Assembly (NCBI GenBank): GCA_040374085.1
Contig: JBEIVB010000094.1
Span: 1 to 9,171, forward strand
Length of the DNA: 9,171 nucleotides
Direction: 5' to 3'
Origin: JBEIVB01 sp040374085
GTDB lineage: Bacteria > Bacteroidota > Bacteroidia > UBA4408
Part shown: positions 1 through 6,845 of the stretch, piece by piece
Position numbering within the stretch: the stretch's first letter is position 1
Layout of the letters: every line of letters starts with the position of its first letter
The notes under the pieces: model-generated
What the model saw: the letters and a program-made list of their open reading frames with translations, nothing else
Databases searched by the model: none
What the model was told of the DNA's origin: nothing
Position numbers and translations under genes: made by a program

Positions 1-765
1 AAAGTAATGATCTTCGAGTTGTTGTCCTTTCGCTGGAGCGTGGCCAAAAACCGTTCTACCGCTCATCACCAAATCGGGGCGGGCGTTGTACAAGGCAATG
101 TCTACCAAGAAATACTCCTGTTCCCAGCCCAAGGTGGAGATGACTTTGGTTACGTTTTTATCAAAATATTGACATACATCTGTGGCGGCACGGTCAACGG
201 CTGCAAGGGCTTTCAAGAGCGGTGTTTTGTGATCGAGGGCCTCGCCTGTGTACGAAACAAATATGGTGGGAATGCAGAGGGTGCTCTCCATGATGAAGGC
301 CGGAGAACTTGGATCCCATGCGGTATAACCCCTTGCCTCAAATGTATTGCGTATGCCCCCATTCGGAAAGCTGGAGGCATCGGGCTCTTGCTGCACCAAC
401 TGGTTGGCTTCGAAGTTCTCGATGGCTTTGCCCTCTCCTACCGGCTCAAAAAAGGCGTCGTGCTTTTCGGCAGTAGCTCCGGTTAAGGGCTGAAACCAGT
501 GGGTGTAGTGCGTGGCTCCTTTCTCCAAGGCCCAATTTTTCATGGCATTGGCCACTGCACCCGCCATTTTTCGATCGATTGGATTGCCCGTTTCAATGGC
601 ATTGATCACGGCCTCATAGGCGTCCTTGGTCATGAACTCGCGCATGGCCTCACGGGTAAATACCTTAGTGCCAAACAGTTTGGAGCTGATTAAACCGCTG
701 AGGGTGGGCTCAACCGGCTTTCGCGCAGAAGCCTCTTCAAGTGCTTTGAAACGGAACGTTGCCAT
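1..765 (-). CDS. glnN: Type III glutamine synthetase, N-terminal part (gene cut by the window edge)
   Basis: ATP-dependent ligation of ammonium to glutamate, the entry point of nitrogen assimilation; cytoplasmic, and a dodecamer in studied family members. Reading from the ATG at 765-763 gives 255 codons with no stop before base 1, so the 3' end lies outside the window. GSIII proteins are usually about 700-730 residues, so roughly the first third is here. Diagnostic stretches are the N-terminal MATFRFKALEEASARKPVE, THWFQPLTGATAEKHDAF (residues 88-105), SFPNGGIRNTFEARGYTAWD (132-151) and GWEQEYFLVD (213-222), the last being the start of the catalytic barrel with a metal-binding Glu. The first half of this segment corresponds to the GSIII_N domain. 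The leader just before the ATG is A-rich with no Shine-Dalgarno sequence. ung lies upstream on the same strand, separated by 98 bp that hold a candidate promoter and an inverted repeat, so independent control is likely. Family assignment is firm; activity of the complete gene cannot be judged from this part. Confidence 0.96.
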   Translation of the reverse strand, partial: MATFRFKALEEASARKPVEPTLSGLISSKLFGTKVFTREAMREFMTKDAYEAVINAIETGNPIDRKMAGAVANAMKNWALEKGATHYTHWFQPLTGATAEKHDAFFEPVGEGKAIENFEANQLVQQEPDASSFPNGGIRNTFEARGYTAWDPSSPAFIMESTLCIPTIFVSYTGEALDHKTPLLKALAAVDRAATDVCQYFDKNVTKVISTLGWEQEYFLVDIALYNARPDLVMSGRTVFGHAPAKGQQLEDHYF

Positions 766-781
766 TTTTCTTATTTTTTTG

Positions 782-789
782 CAAAGCTA
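782..789 (-). promoter_or_regulatory. Candidate -7 promoter element for glnN
   Basis: The minus strand reads TAGCTTTG, a full match to the TAnnTTTG -7 consensus described for Bacteroidota primary sigma factor promoters. It would start transcription near 775, leaving an A-rich leader of about 10 nt before the ATG at 765. I see no convincing -33 TTG at the usual distance, so an activator may be needed or the match may be chance. Inferred from consensus only. Confidence 0.4.
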
Positions 790-794
790 TGTTA

Positions 795-849
795 TTTTTA
801 GGGGGTAGTCATATTATTTCTAGCCTTTTTTCAGCATACCCCCCAAAAA
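795..849. repeat. Imperfect inverted repeat upstream of glnN, possible operator
   Basis: On the plus strand TTTTTAGGGGGTA (795-807) is mirrored by TACCCCCCAAAAA (837-849). Twelve of thirteen positions pair (5+7, with one A/C mismatch at 800/844), separated by 29 bp. It lies between the ung stop and the glnN start, immediately upstream of the candidate -7 element, where a regulator could bind. On the minus strand the right-hand arm is followed by TAAAAATAA rather than a T-tract, so it is a poor intrinsic terminator for ung. The arms are seen directly; the regulatory role is inferred. Confidence 0.5.
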
Positions 850-863
850 AATGAACCATCTCT

Positions 864-1550
864 TTAAAAAACCGGAATTTGCCAATCAATGGGGCTTTCC
901 CCAAATGCAACAAGCCGGCGGTTGGCCTCAGAAAAATGTCCACACCCAAGGAAGCCTCTATGAGCAGAAAGGGGCGAAGGGTGTGGAGCGGTGAGCACTG
1001 CATGTCTTGAAGCATCAACAAGCGAAATTTTACTCTGAGCAAAGCCTCCCCACAACAAAAAGACCTTTGACTTCCCCTGCTCCGAAAGATGCTGAATTAC
1101 GTGGTCGGTAAAGGTTTGCCATCCCAGATGACGGTGCGCATTGGGTCTGCCTGCCTCTACTGTTAGGGTGGCGTTGAGCAAAAATACGCCCTGTTGGGCC
1201 CAATGCGTAAGGTCGCCGTGTGCAGGAACCTCAAAAGCAGGTTCGATGGTGGAATCGCGCTTGAGCTCCAAAAAGATGTTCCGCAAAGAGGGTGGAATCC
1301 TTACTCCGCGGGGTACCGAGAAGCTGAGTCCATGCGCCTCACCAAAACCGTGATAAGGATCCTGTCCCAAGATCACGACTCGAACATCCGGCAGAGCAAC
1401 CAAACGAAAGGCTTCATAAATAAGATGCTTTGGCGGATATACCCCTCCCTTTTTATAAGCCTTTTGCAAGGCAAGATCAAGGGATTGAAAATATGGGTGA
1501 CTCATTTCTTTCTCAAAAAAAGCAGCCCAAGAACTGTCTATTGGATTCAA
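864..1550 (-). CDS. ung: Uracil-DNA glycosylase, family 1
   Basis: Excises uracil from DNA to start base-excision repair; a cytoplasmic monomer. The 228-residue product has the normal family length and all key motifs: GQDPYH at 62-67 with the water-activating Asp64, the uracil-stacking Phe in GLSFSV (77), GVFLLNATLTVEAG (121-134) with the uracil-reading Asn126, and HPSPLSAHRGF (190-200) with the catalytic His190 and the minor-groove intercalation loop. It ends PIDWQIPVF, as is typical. The start is TTG at 1550-1548: from an upstream in-frame TAA there is no ATG until Met16, and residues 7-21 (SWAAFFEKEMSHPYF) align with the conserved N-terminus of the family, so starting at Met16 would lose the conserved Trp. 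It is transcribed divergently from the gene at 1601, with only 50 bp between the starts. glnN follows downstream on the same strand. Confidence 0.97.
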   Translation of the reverse strand: MNPIDSSWAAFFEKEMSHPYFQSLDLALQKAYKKGGVYPPKHLIYEAFRLVALPDVRVVILGQDPYHGFGEAHGLSFSVPRGVRIPPSLRNIFLELKRDSTIEPAFEVPAHGDLTHWAQQGVFLLNATLTVEAGRPNAHRHLGWQTFTDHVIQHLSEQGKSKVFLLWGGFAQSKISLVDASRHAVLTAPHPSPLSAHRGFLGCGHFSEANRRLVAFGESPIDWQIPVF

Positions 1551-1568
1551 GTACGTTGCATTTGCAGG

Positions 1569-1576
1569 TAAATTTG
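1569..1576 (+). promoter_or_regulatory. Candidate -7 promoter element for the gene at 1601
   Basis: TAAATTTG matches TAnnTTTG and lies 24 bp before the ATG at 1601, which would give a leader of roughly 18 nt. The nearest upstream TTG trinucleotides (1541 and 1556) are too far and too close for a standard -33 element. It lies inside the 50-bp gap between two divergent genes, where promoters must be present. Consensus match only. Confidence 0.35.
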
Positions 1577-1600
1577 CACAATTCCAATCGCATCCTGCTT

Positions 1601-2062
1601 ATGTTCCAAGAGCTTCCCGATACTGCAAGGGTTTGGGTTTACCAGGCCAATCGCTTCCTCACCGATGCCGAAGCGGCCGAAGTGCTGAAACTGGCCGGAG
1701 ATTTTCTTTCCGGTTGGAGCTCACACGAGAAAACCATGCACGCGTCTTGTGCACTGGAAGAGAACCGATTGCTGCTGATTGCCCTCAACGAAGAGGAAAA
1801 TGCCGCCAGCGGCTGTGGTATTGACAAGTCGGTTGCGTTTGTGCGCAAGCTGGGCGAACGTTTTTCCATAGATTGGTTCAACCGCCTTGAGGTGCTGTAT
1901 CAAGACCCCAATGGGTCGTTTTCCACGCACCGGTGGGGAACCCTTCGCAGGGCGTTGGATGCCGGTACGCTGAACCCAAATGGAAAGGTATTCCGCAATC
2001 AGGTGCAAACGCTGGGAGAGCTTCGTACTTCCTGGAAGGTTTCGCCCGCCGAACTGCCCTGA
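1601..2062 (+). CDS. Small conserved Bacteroidota protein of the family mislabelled 'ABC transporter ATPase'
   Basis: A 153-residue soluble protein with no signal peptide or membrane segment. VWVYQANRFLT (11-21), SGCGIDKSV (70-78) and FRNQVQTLGEL (131-141) match, from memory, a short family widespread in Bacteroidota that databases often name 'ABC transporter ATPase' or 'ABC ATPase'. There is no Walker A (GxxxxGKS/T), no ABC signature LSGGQ and no Walker B, so the name is not supported and the function is unknown. The single Cys in SGCGID, next to an Asp and flanked by small residues, may be a functional site, though this is inference. The frame is open upstream to 1430, but those bases are antisense to ung; ATG 1601 gives the usual N-terminus (F-x-x-L-P-x-x-x-x-VW-x-YQ). 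Its stop lies 1 nt from the convergent queA stop. Confidence 0.85.
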   Translation: MFQELPDTARVWVYQANRFLTDAEAAEVLKLAGDFLSGWSSHEKTMHASCALEENRLLLIALNEEENAASGCGIDKSVAFVRKLGERFSIDWFNRLEVLYQDPNGSFSTHRWGTLRRALDAGTLNPNGKVFRNQVQTLGELRTSWKVSPAELP

Positions 2063-2063
2063 T

Positions 2064-3251
2064 TCAAAACCAAAGCAGGGAGCTGTCGCCGTAGCTCAGA
2101 AAACGGTAATTGTTTTGGAGAGCAAAATCGTACACCTTCCTCCAATCATCGCCTATGCAGGCAGACACCAAAAGCAGCAAGGTGCTGTTGGGTTGGTGGA
2201 AGTTGGTGATGAGGCCCGAGGCGGTTTTGATGCTATACCCGGGCGCAATCAAAAGTTGGGTTTGACCCTCTATGGCATCCAAACCATTCCTTTTCATGTA
2301 GTTGTGTAAAGCTGCAAAGGCCTCTTTCCACGAAATATGTGCATTGAGCTCGTAGGGTTCCCATTGATTGACCAATGTTTGGGATAGATGTGCGCCAGGA
2401 TCCTGAGCCACCTTAACACCGCACCAATACAAGGTTTCAAGAGTGCGCAGAGAGGTGGTGCCCACCGCCACCAATCGCGCATTCGGCTGGTTTTCCAGAT
2501 CCTCAAAAAAGGTGCGCATCACCGAAATCCTTTCCTGATGCATGATGTGGCCGGCCATGGTTTCGGATTTTACCGGCGCAAATGTGCCTGCACCCACATG
2601 CAACGTTACCTCCATGCGTTTGATGCCCGATGCATCGAGGTCGCTCAACACGCGGTCTGTAAAGTGAAGACCGGCAGTGGGTGCGGCAACAGAACCTTTG
2701 TGCTGAGCATACACCGTTTGGTATCGAGCGGAATCAGCTTCTGCAGCCTGGCGCTTGATGTAGGGCGGCAAGGGCACTTTCCCAAACTGTTCCAAAACCA
2801 CATCAAAACCCAAAGGCATAGCGCTTTGCAACTCAAAAGAAACAATAAAAACATCGTCCTCCCGCGCAATTTGGCGCGCGCGCAACCGAATGCCCTGTTG
2901 TTCGAGCTCAAGATCTTCGTCCGGCTTCCAGCGCTTGGCATTACCAACCATGCAGCGCCAAATCCAGAGTCCGGATTGCTCTACAGGCTCCAAACAAAAA
3001 ACCTCTATTCGGGCCCCATTGGCTCCGGTGAAAAGCAATCTCGCGTGGATTACTTTTGTGTTGTTAAAAATCAATACGCTCTGATCATTCAAACAAGTTG
3101 CAAGAGAACGGAAAGAGGCGGTTTGCATGGGTTCGCCCCTGCGATAGACAAGAAGTTTGCTGGCATCGCGTTCTTCAAGCGGATGATGCGCTATGCGATC
3201 ATCGGGAAGTGTGTAGGTAAAATCCTGGATGCGGAGTTCCTGGGGAATCAT
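2064..3251 (-). CDS. queA: QueA-type S-adenosylmethionine:tRNA ribosyltransferase-isomerase, long Bacteroidota form
   Basis: QueA transfers and rearranges the ribosyl group of S-adenosylmethionine onto preQ1 at tRNA position 34, making epoxyqueuosine in the queuosine pathway. The 395-residue product carries the family blocks: HHPLEERDASKLL (22-34), FNNTKVIHARL (62-72), KGSVAAPTAGLHFT (185-198), HVGAGTF (218-224), VGTTSLRTLE (263-272), TNFHQPNSTLLLLVSA (349-364) and YRFLSYGDSSLL (382-393). It is longer than typical QueA (about 340-360) and contains WRCMVGNAKRWK (98-109), which I recall from a second, longer QueA-like paralogue in Bacteroidota, so substrate identity is less certain than family. 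ATG 3251 is chosen over TTG 3284 because homology begins at once (IPQELRIQDFTYTLPDDRIA). It lies 38 nt downstream of the peptidase-like gene on the same strand and probably shares its transcript. It converges on the gene at 1601-2062. Confidence 0.9.
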   Translation of the reverse strand: MIPQELRIQDFTYTLPDDRIAHHPLEERDASKLLVYRRGEPMQTASFRSLATCLNDQSVLIFNNTKVIHARLLFTGANGARIEVFCLEPVEQSGLWIWRCMVGNAKRWKPDEDLELEQQGIRLRARQIAREDDVFIVSFELQSAMPLGFDVVLEQFGKVPLPPYIKRQAAEADSARYQTVYAQHKGSVAAPTAGLHFTDRVLSDLDASGIKRMEVTLHVGAGTFAPVKSETMAGHIMHQERISVMRTFFEDLENQPNARLVAVGTTSLRTLETLYWCGVKVAQDPGAHLSQTLVNQWEPYELNAHISWKEAFAALHNYMKRNGLDAIEGQTQLLIAPGYSIKTASGLITNFHQPNSTLLLLVSACIGDDWRKVYDFALQNNYRFLSYGDSSLLWF

Positions 3252-3289
3252 GTCTGAAAAGGTTGAACTTAAATTATTATGCAAACAAT

Positions 3290-4579
3290 TTATTTTTTCA
3301 ATTCTTCTAATAAGCCATCCGCGAGCAGCAGGCTTAGGTTTTCCTCAAATTCAAGGAGGTTGCAACCATAGCGGTTGGCAATGTCCAACAGGTCGTGATG
3401 GCCATCGGCAAAGTTGAGCAAATGCAGACGCAAACTCAAAACGCGCGCCCGATCTTTGGTTCCACCCACAGCATTGTAGAGTCCACGTTTATCCAATTGA
3501 GGTTCGCAAAATTGTACGGTATTGAAGTAGTAGGCATTGCGCTCCAGGCCTTTCACGATGTTGATGTACAGTTGGATGGTACGCTCAACCGCAGCAAAAT
3601 CCATAAGGCTTTTGTTGTCGAGAGAGGTGTGGTATTCCGGATACGTTTGGTAGGGGGTACGCATGAGGCTGCCCACCGGCAAATCAAACCCCGGCGAGCA
3701 ATACTGCCTTTCATCGCTGCCGCCAACAGCAAAGGGAATCACCGAAAATGGCTCAGACTGATGCCTCAACATGTGCTCGGCCATACGGTCGGCTGCCGTG
3801 TTGCCCCTGCGCGACTTTTTGTATGTAAAGGCACCACCATCGCCGGCAGTGGTGATGACATAGCCGGCCAAAAGGTTTTGCTTTAGTCCAAAACCATGGC
3901 GCGACAAGTAGGCAATTACACCTATTGTTTCCGGGGCAAATACAAACCGATAGGTGTGTCTACGGTTTGGAAGAGCGCGAATGGCTTCGTAGAGAAACAT
4001 CTGAACCAATGGGCCAGAAAGCTCATTGAGGGCCATGCTGGGGTGACATAAGTAGGTTGAAAAGAGCACCTCTTTGCCGCTGGTGCCCGGTAAAACAGCC
4101 TCTCCGTAAGTAAGACTGCCGGGTTGAAGTCTGCTTTTTATAACCGCTTTGTAGGTACCCTCACGCGGAAGTTTCTCCCACTCAGCATGGCTCAAGCAAA
4201 ATCCCCAATGCTTTTTATAATAAGTAGTTACATATGGAACAGCATTGGGCATATGGGGCAGGGTGAACAGATGCGGAGTGAGCTCCTCCCAGGAAAGAGA
4301 TTTTTCCACCGGTTCGGAGTAATTTAGCACATGCAAATTGGAATCCGTGAACCGGGCAACCTTCCTGCCATCCGGACATTCCAGCCAGGCATCTTCAATG
4401 TTCCATTCGAGGGGCACCTCCCAATCGAACAAACGGGTGCCCGTAGCAACCTCGGAGCAAACCAACGCATCTACCACCTCCGAAACAATGGAAAGCGATT
4501 GGCGCAAGCCGTTGCCGGTAATGCTGCGACAAATGGGCCAAAGGCGGTCGAAATAGGCTTCAATGCGAGGGTCGCTCAT
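3290..4579 (-). CDS. M28-like aminopeptidase-fold protein (DUF4910/DUF2172 type) with C-terminal winged helix
   Basis: A 429-residue cytoplasmic protein without a signal peptide. It matches the family annotated as DUF4910 domain or aminopeptidase-like protein: RLWPICRSITGNGLRQSL (12-29), WEVPLEWNIEDAWL (53-66) and FTDSNLHVLNYSEPV (77-91, the inserted DUF2172-like region), CHPSMALNELSGP (178-190), FAPETIG (214-220), TTAGDGG (243-249), GGSDERQYCSPGF (286-298) and PEYHTSLDN (314-322). By analogy with M28 zinc peptidases the likely metal ligands are His179, the residue at 185, Glu217, Asp247 and His317; position 185 is Asn rather than Asp. Residues about 383-427 (LHLLNFADGHHDLLDIANR and onward) form a winged helix-turn-helix-like tail. 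The natural substrate of the family is unknown; members often sit in surface-glycan loci, but that context is absent here. ATG 4579 is preferred over TTG 4723 because homology begins right there. It is probably the first gene of an operon with queA. Confidence 0.88.
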   Translation of the reverse strand: MSDPRIEAYFDRLWPICRSITGNGLRQSLSIVSEVVDALVCSEVATGTRLFDWEVPLEWNIEDAWLECPDGRKVARFTDSNLHVLNYSEPVEKSLSWEELTPHLFTLPHMPNAVPYVTTYYKKHWGFCLSHAEWEKLPREGTYKAVIKSRLQPGSLTYGEAVLPGTSGKEVLFSTYLCHPSMALNELSGPLVQMFLYEAIRALPNRRHTYRFVFAPETIGVIAYLSRHGFGLKQNLLAGYVITTAGDGGAFTYKKSRRGNTAADRMAEHMLRHQSEPFSVIPFAVGGSDERQYCSPGFDLPVGSLMRTPYQTYPEYHTSLDNKSLMDFAAVERTIQLYINIVKGLERNAYYFNTVQFCEPQLDKRGLYNAVGGTKDRARVLSLRLHLLNFADGHHDLLDIANRYGCNLLEFEENLSLLLADGLLEELKK

Positions 4580-4605
4580 GTGCCGGGTTTTCGTTTTCTT
4601 GCGGG

Positions 4606-4613
4606 CAAAAATA
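4606..4613 (-). promoter_or_regulatory. Candidate -7 promoter element for the peptidase-like gene and queA
   Basis: The minus strand reads TATTTTTG, matching TAnnTTTG, 26 bp before the ATG at 4579. It lies in the 40-bp gap shared with the divergent TPR gene. No clear -33 TTG is visible upstream. Low-complexity T-rich sequence makes chance matches more likely. Confidence 0.3.
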
Positions 4614-4619
4614 GAAGAA

Positions 4620-5846
4620 ATGCGTTGCTTGCTCTTTTCCCTTTTGTGGCTGGTGTTTTTGCCCATACCAAGCCGTGCACAATCTGCCCAAAACCTGCAC
4701 GACCAAGGGCTGGATAAGCTCAATCAAAAACGCTACCAAGAGGCCTTGGCCCTGTTCGACAAAGCCATTGCAAAAGAGAAAGACCATTTTGAGTCGTTTT
4801 ACGACCGTGGGAAAACTAAGCTGGCAATGGGCAAAGCAGAGGAATCGGTGGCCGATTTCAGTCAGACCCTGAAACTCAACAAAGACTATTTTCAGGCAGC
4901 GCTGTGGAGAGCAAAAGCACAGGAGGCTCTTGGGCGCAACGAAGCTGCTTTGGACGACTATTCCTTGGCCATGAAAATAAATCCGGCCAACACCGAATCA
5001 CCGGCTGCAAAAGGTTGGCTCTTGGCCCGTATGGCGCGCTATACGGAGGCAATGGAGGTTATCAACAAAGCCTTAACTATGGGTGCAAAATCACCCAATC
5101 TGTTTCTAGGGAAAGCCCTGGTTTTGCAAAACCAGAAAAAGCTAAACGAAGCCATTGCCGAATGCAACAAGGCCATTGAGAACGCAAAAAACGAACCGCA
5201 ACCCTACCTGTTTAGGGCCAAATTGAAAATGGAAGGAAATCAAAACCAAGCCGCCATTCCCGATTTAACCAAAGCCATTGAGTTGAAACTACCCGGAGAA
5301 GAAGCGCATATGCTCAGAGCCGAGGCATATTTAAAAACCGGTCAGGCAGATGCTGCTTTGGCCGATGTTCAGAACCTTATAGAAGTTCAGAAAAGCAAAA
5401 ACAAAAACCTATTGCTTATGAAAGCTCGGGCCTACTTCTTAAAAAACGATTTCGGAGCCGCAGCACGGGAATATGGAAAAGCCATAAGCACCGATAACCG
5501 AAACGCCACGTTGTTTTTGGAACGGGGAAAATGCCTCTACCTGAGCGGTAAAACCAAGTTTACTCAAGCTTCGGCCGACTTCGCAAAAGCACTGGAATTG
5601 GATCCCAAAATGGAAGAGGCAGCGTTTGGCGCCGGTCGCATTGCATTTGAAACTGGTAAGTATGCCCTGGGCATTCAATGGCTCACCAAAGCGTTGGAAA
5701 TAAAACCTTCTGCTGATGTGTATTATTTGCGAAGCAAATGCCACTACAAGATGAAACAAAAGGCCGAATGTTGCGCCGACCTCAAAAAATCGGCGCAAAT
5801 GGGAAATGCAGAGGCAGAGCGCGATATGGCAGAAGTATGCCGATAA
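4620..5846 (+). CDS. Exported tetratricopeptide-repeat protein
   Basis: A 408-residue protein with a probable Sec signal peptide: a positively charged MR start, hydrophobic residues 3-15 and a cleavage site near SRA-QS (20/21), so the mature chain is likely periplasmic. The rest is almost entirely TPR helices, about 11 units of 34 residues, for example 23-56, 57-90, 91-124, 193-226 and 333-366. They show the usual A-x-x-x-x-G / A-x-x-D-x-x-x-A-I spacing with P at the end (KAIELKLPG, KALELDPK, KALEIKP). TPR arrays bind proteins; no catalytic domain is visible and the partner is unknown. The C-terminal unit has CC at 384-385 and a final VCR, so a disulfide there is possible. The upstream in-frame ATGs (4563, 4578) would put charged residues before the signal peptide and overlap the divergent gene, so ATG 4620 is preferred. 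It converges on porP with 8 bp between the stop codons. Confidence 0.9.
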   Translation: MRCLLFSLLWLVFLPIPSRAQSAQNLHDQGLDKLNQKRYQEALALFDKAIAKEKDHFESFYDRGKTKLAMGKAEESVADFSQTLKLNKDYFQAALWRAKAQEALGRNEAALDDYSLAMKINPANTESPAAKGWLLARMARYTEAMEVINKALTMGAKSPNLFLGKALVLQNQKKLNEAIAECNKAIENAKNEPQPYLFRAKLKMEGNQNQAAIPDLTKAIELKLPGEEAHMLRAEAYLKTGQADAALADVQNLIEVQKSKNKNLLLMKARAYFLKNDFGAAAREYGKAISTDNRNATLFLERGKCLYLSGKTKFTQASADFAKALELDPKMEEAAFGAGRIAFETGKYALGIQWLTKALEIKPSADVYYLRSKCHYKMKQKAECCADLKKSAQMGNAEAERDMAEVCR

Positions 5847-5854
5847 ACGCAGGC

Positions 5855-6841
5855 TTAACGAACGCGGTACGCAAGGGAAACCTCCCAGCCTCCTCGAGAT
5901 GAGTTTCCCGGACTCAACTTAGACAAGGTTACATCATACGTAAGTTGTGCCCTCCACGCGCGCTTAAACTCATATCCCACCCCCGGAATGATGGCATCGC
6001 GCACGCGGTAATGCAGGCTCCACAACAGCGCTGAGGAAACATTTGCTGCTGTGTATTTGGAATCGAAGCCCTGGCGGAATCGAAACCAACAACCTGCGGT
6101 GAGCTGCCATTGAGGCCCCTGTTGCATGTACCAAATCTGAGGCTGGTAGCTCACCATTTTGTTTCTGGGGGAGTAAACAGCTTGAGCATGCACAGCAATG
6201 CGCGGATACAAGGTCCAGTTGCTTCCTTCTATGAAACTCGATTGAATGGGAGCGGTATGCAACAAGGATGCTCCAGCAGATAATGTGAGGTTGCGTTGTA
6301 TTTCATTGGAGTAACTTAAACCCACTCCACTTTCAAATCCGCTGCGCGAACCCAGCAACCCTCCTTCTCCGGTAGGAAGAGATGGGTCATAGCGCCTACC
6401 GTTGTATTGCTTGTCCCAACTGAATTCCGATGAGAATAACGTTTGCTGGCGATAGCCGAAAAGAATTCCGGCTCCAAAGCGCTGCCAGCGGCTAATCTTC
6501 GAAAAACCGCTCAAGGCAAGCATAGCTTGCGTGGTGCGAAAACTACCACTTCCAGCCTGATCGTTGAAGGCCACAACTCCGACACCAAAACCGGAACGCG
6601 CATTGGATTTCACCTGTAAGTGCCCCGACACCCAAGTCGTGGAATATGCCCCACCCACGTTTGAATATTGCGCACGATGCGCTGCAGATACTTCGGCCTT
6701 TTCATCAAAACCGGCAAGAGAAGGATTCAGCCACAACATGCCCACATTTTGTTGAGACACATGAACATCCTGAGCCCACGAAGAAACCGACACCACAACG
6801 CTGCATGAAAAGGAAAGAATAATATTTTTAAAATTTATCAT
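5855..6841 (-). CDS. PorP/SprF-family type IX secretion outer-membrane protein
   Basis: A 328-residue predicted outer-membrane beta-barrel. Residues 1-23 are a signal peptide ending SSWAQ. Mature residues show the family signature: VSQQNVGMLWLNPSLAGF (28-45), HRAQYSNV (55-62), SGFGVGVVAFNDQAGSG (83-99), and a C-terminal YDVTLSKLSPGNSSRGGWE (302-320) running into a terminal beta strand. Members act with the T9SS; SprF in Flavobacterium johnsoniae is needed for secretion of SprB, and PorP in Porphyromonas gingivalis is part of the system. The ATG lies 4 nt after the stop of the giant CHU_C-domain gene, implying one operon with translational coupling, and suggesting this is the dedicated partner for that cargo rather than the core PorP. 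The genome would therefore be expected to hold other copies. The specific partner role is inferred from context. Confidence 0.93.
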   Translation of the reverse strand: MINFKNIILSFSCSVVVSVSSWAQDVHVSQQNVGMLWLNPSLAGFDEKAEVSAAHRAQYSNVGGAYSTTWVSGHLQVKSNARSGFGVGVVAFNDQAGSGSFRTTQAMLALSGFSKISRWQRFGAGILFGYRQQTLFSSEFSWDKQYNGRRYDPSLPTGEGGLLGSRSGFESGVGLSYSNEIQRNLTLSAGASLLHTAPIQSSFIEGSNWTLYPRIAVHAQAVYSPRNKMVSYQPQIWYMQQGPQWQLTAGCWFRFRQGFDSKYTAANVSSALLWSLHYRVRDAIIPGVGYEFKRAWRAQLTYDVTLSKLSPGNSSRGGWEVSLAYRVR

Positions 6842-6845
6842 GAAT

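Noticed and set aside
7..486. A 159-codon plus-strand open frame at the left end
   Set aside because: It is antisense to glnN, whose minus-strand translation is clearly GSIII. The gene call belongs on the minus strand.
795..849. Phase-variable invertible promoter, based on inverted repeats with a short internal segment
   Set aside because: The 29-bp internal segment is far smaller than known invertible promoters, and no invertase gene is nearby. A regulatory palindrome fits better.
2057..2080. CCCTG / CAGGG inverted repeat across the convergent stops
   Set aside because: A 5-bp stem with a 14-nt loop and no T-tract on either side is too weak to call.
2080..2097. Possible terminator hairpin, GAGCT / AGCTC with an 8-nt loop, at the end of queA
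   Set aside because: It lies inside the queA coding sequence, the stem is only 5 bp and the following sequence is only partly T-rich.
2388..3257. A 289-codon plus-strand open frame opposite queA
   Set aside because: It lies entirely antisense to a gene with strong family motifs, its product has no recognisable motif, and it lacks a plausible start context. It is a compositional shadow.
3252..3284. Longer queA start at TTG 3284
   Set aside because: The extra 11 residues show no family similarity, and ATG 3251 gives the expected N-terminus.
3395..3886. A 163-codon plus-strand open frame
   Set aside because: It is antisense to the M28-like gene and has no family features.
4580..4723. Longer start of the M28-like gene at TTG 4723
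   Set aside because: The 48 extra residues are antisense to the signal peptide of the TPR gene and lack family similarity.
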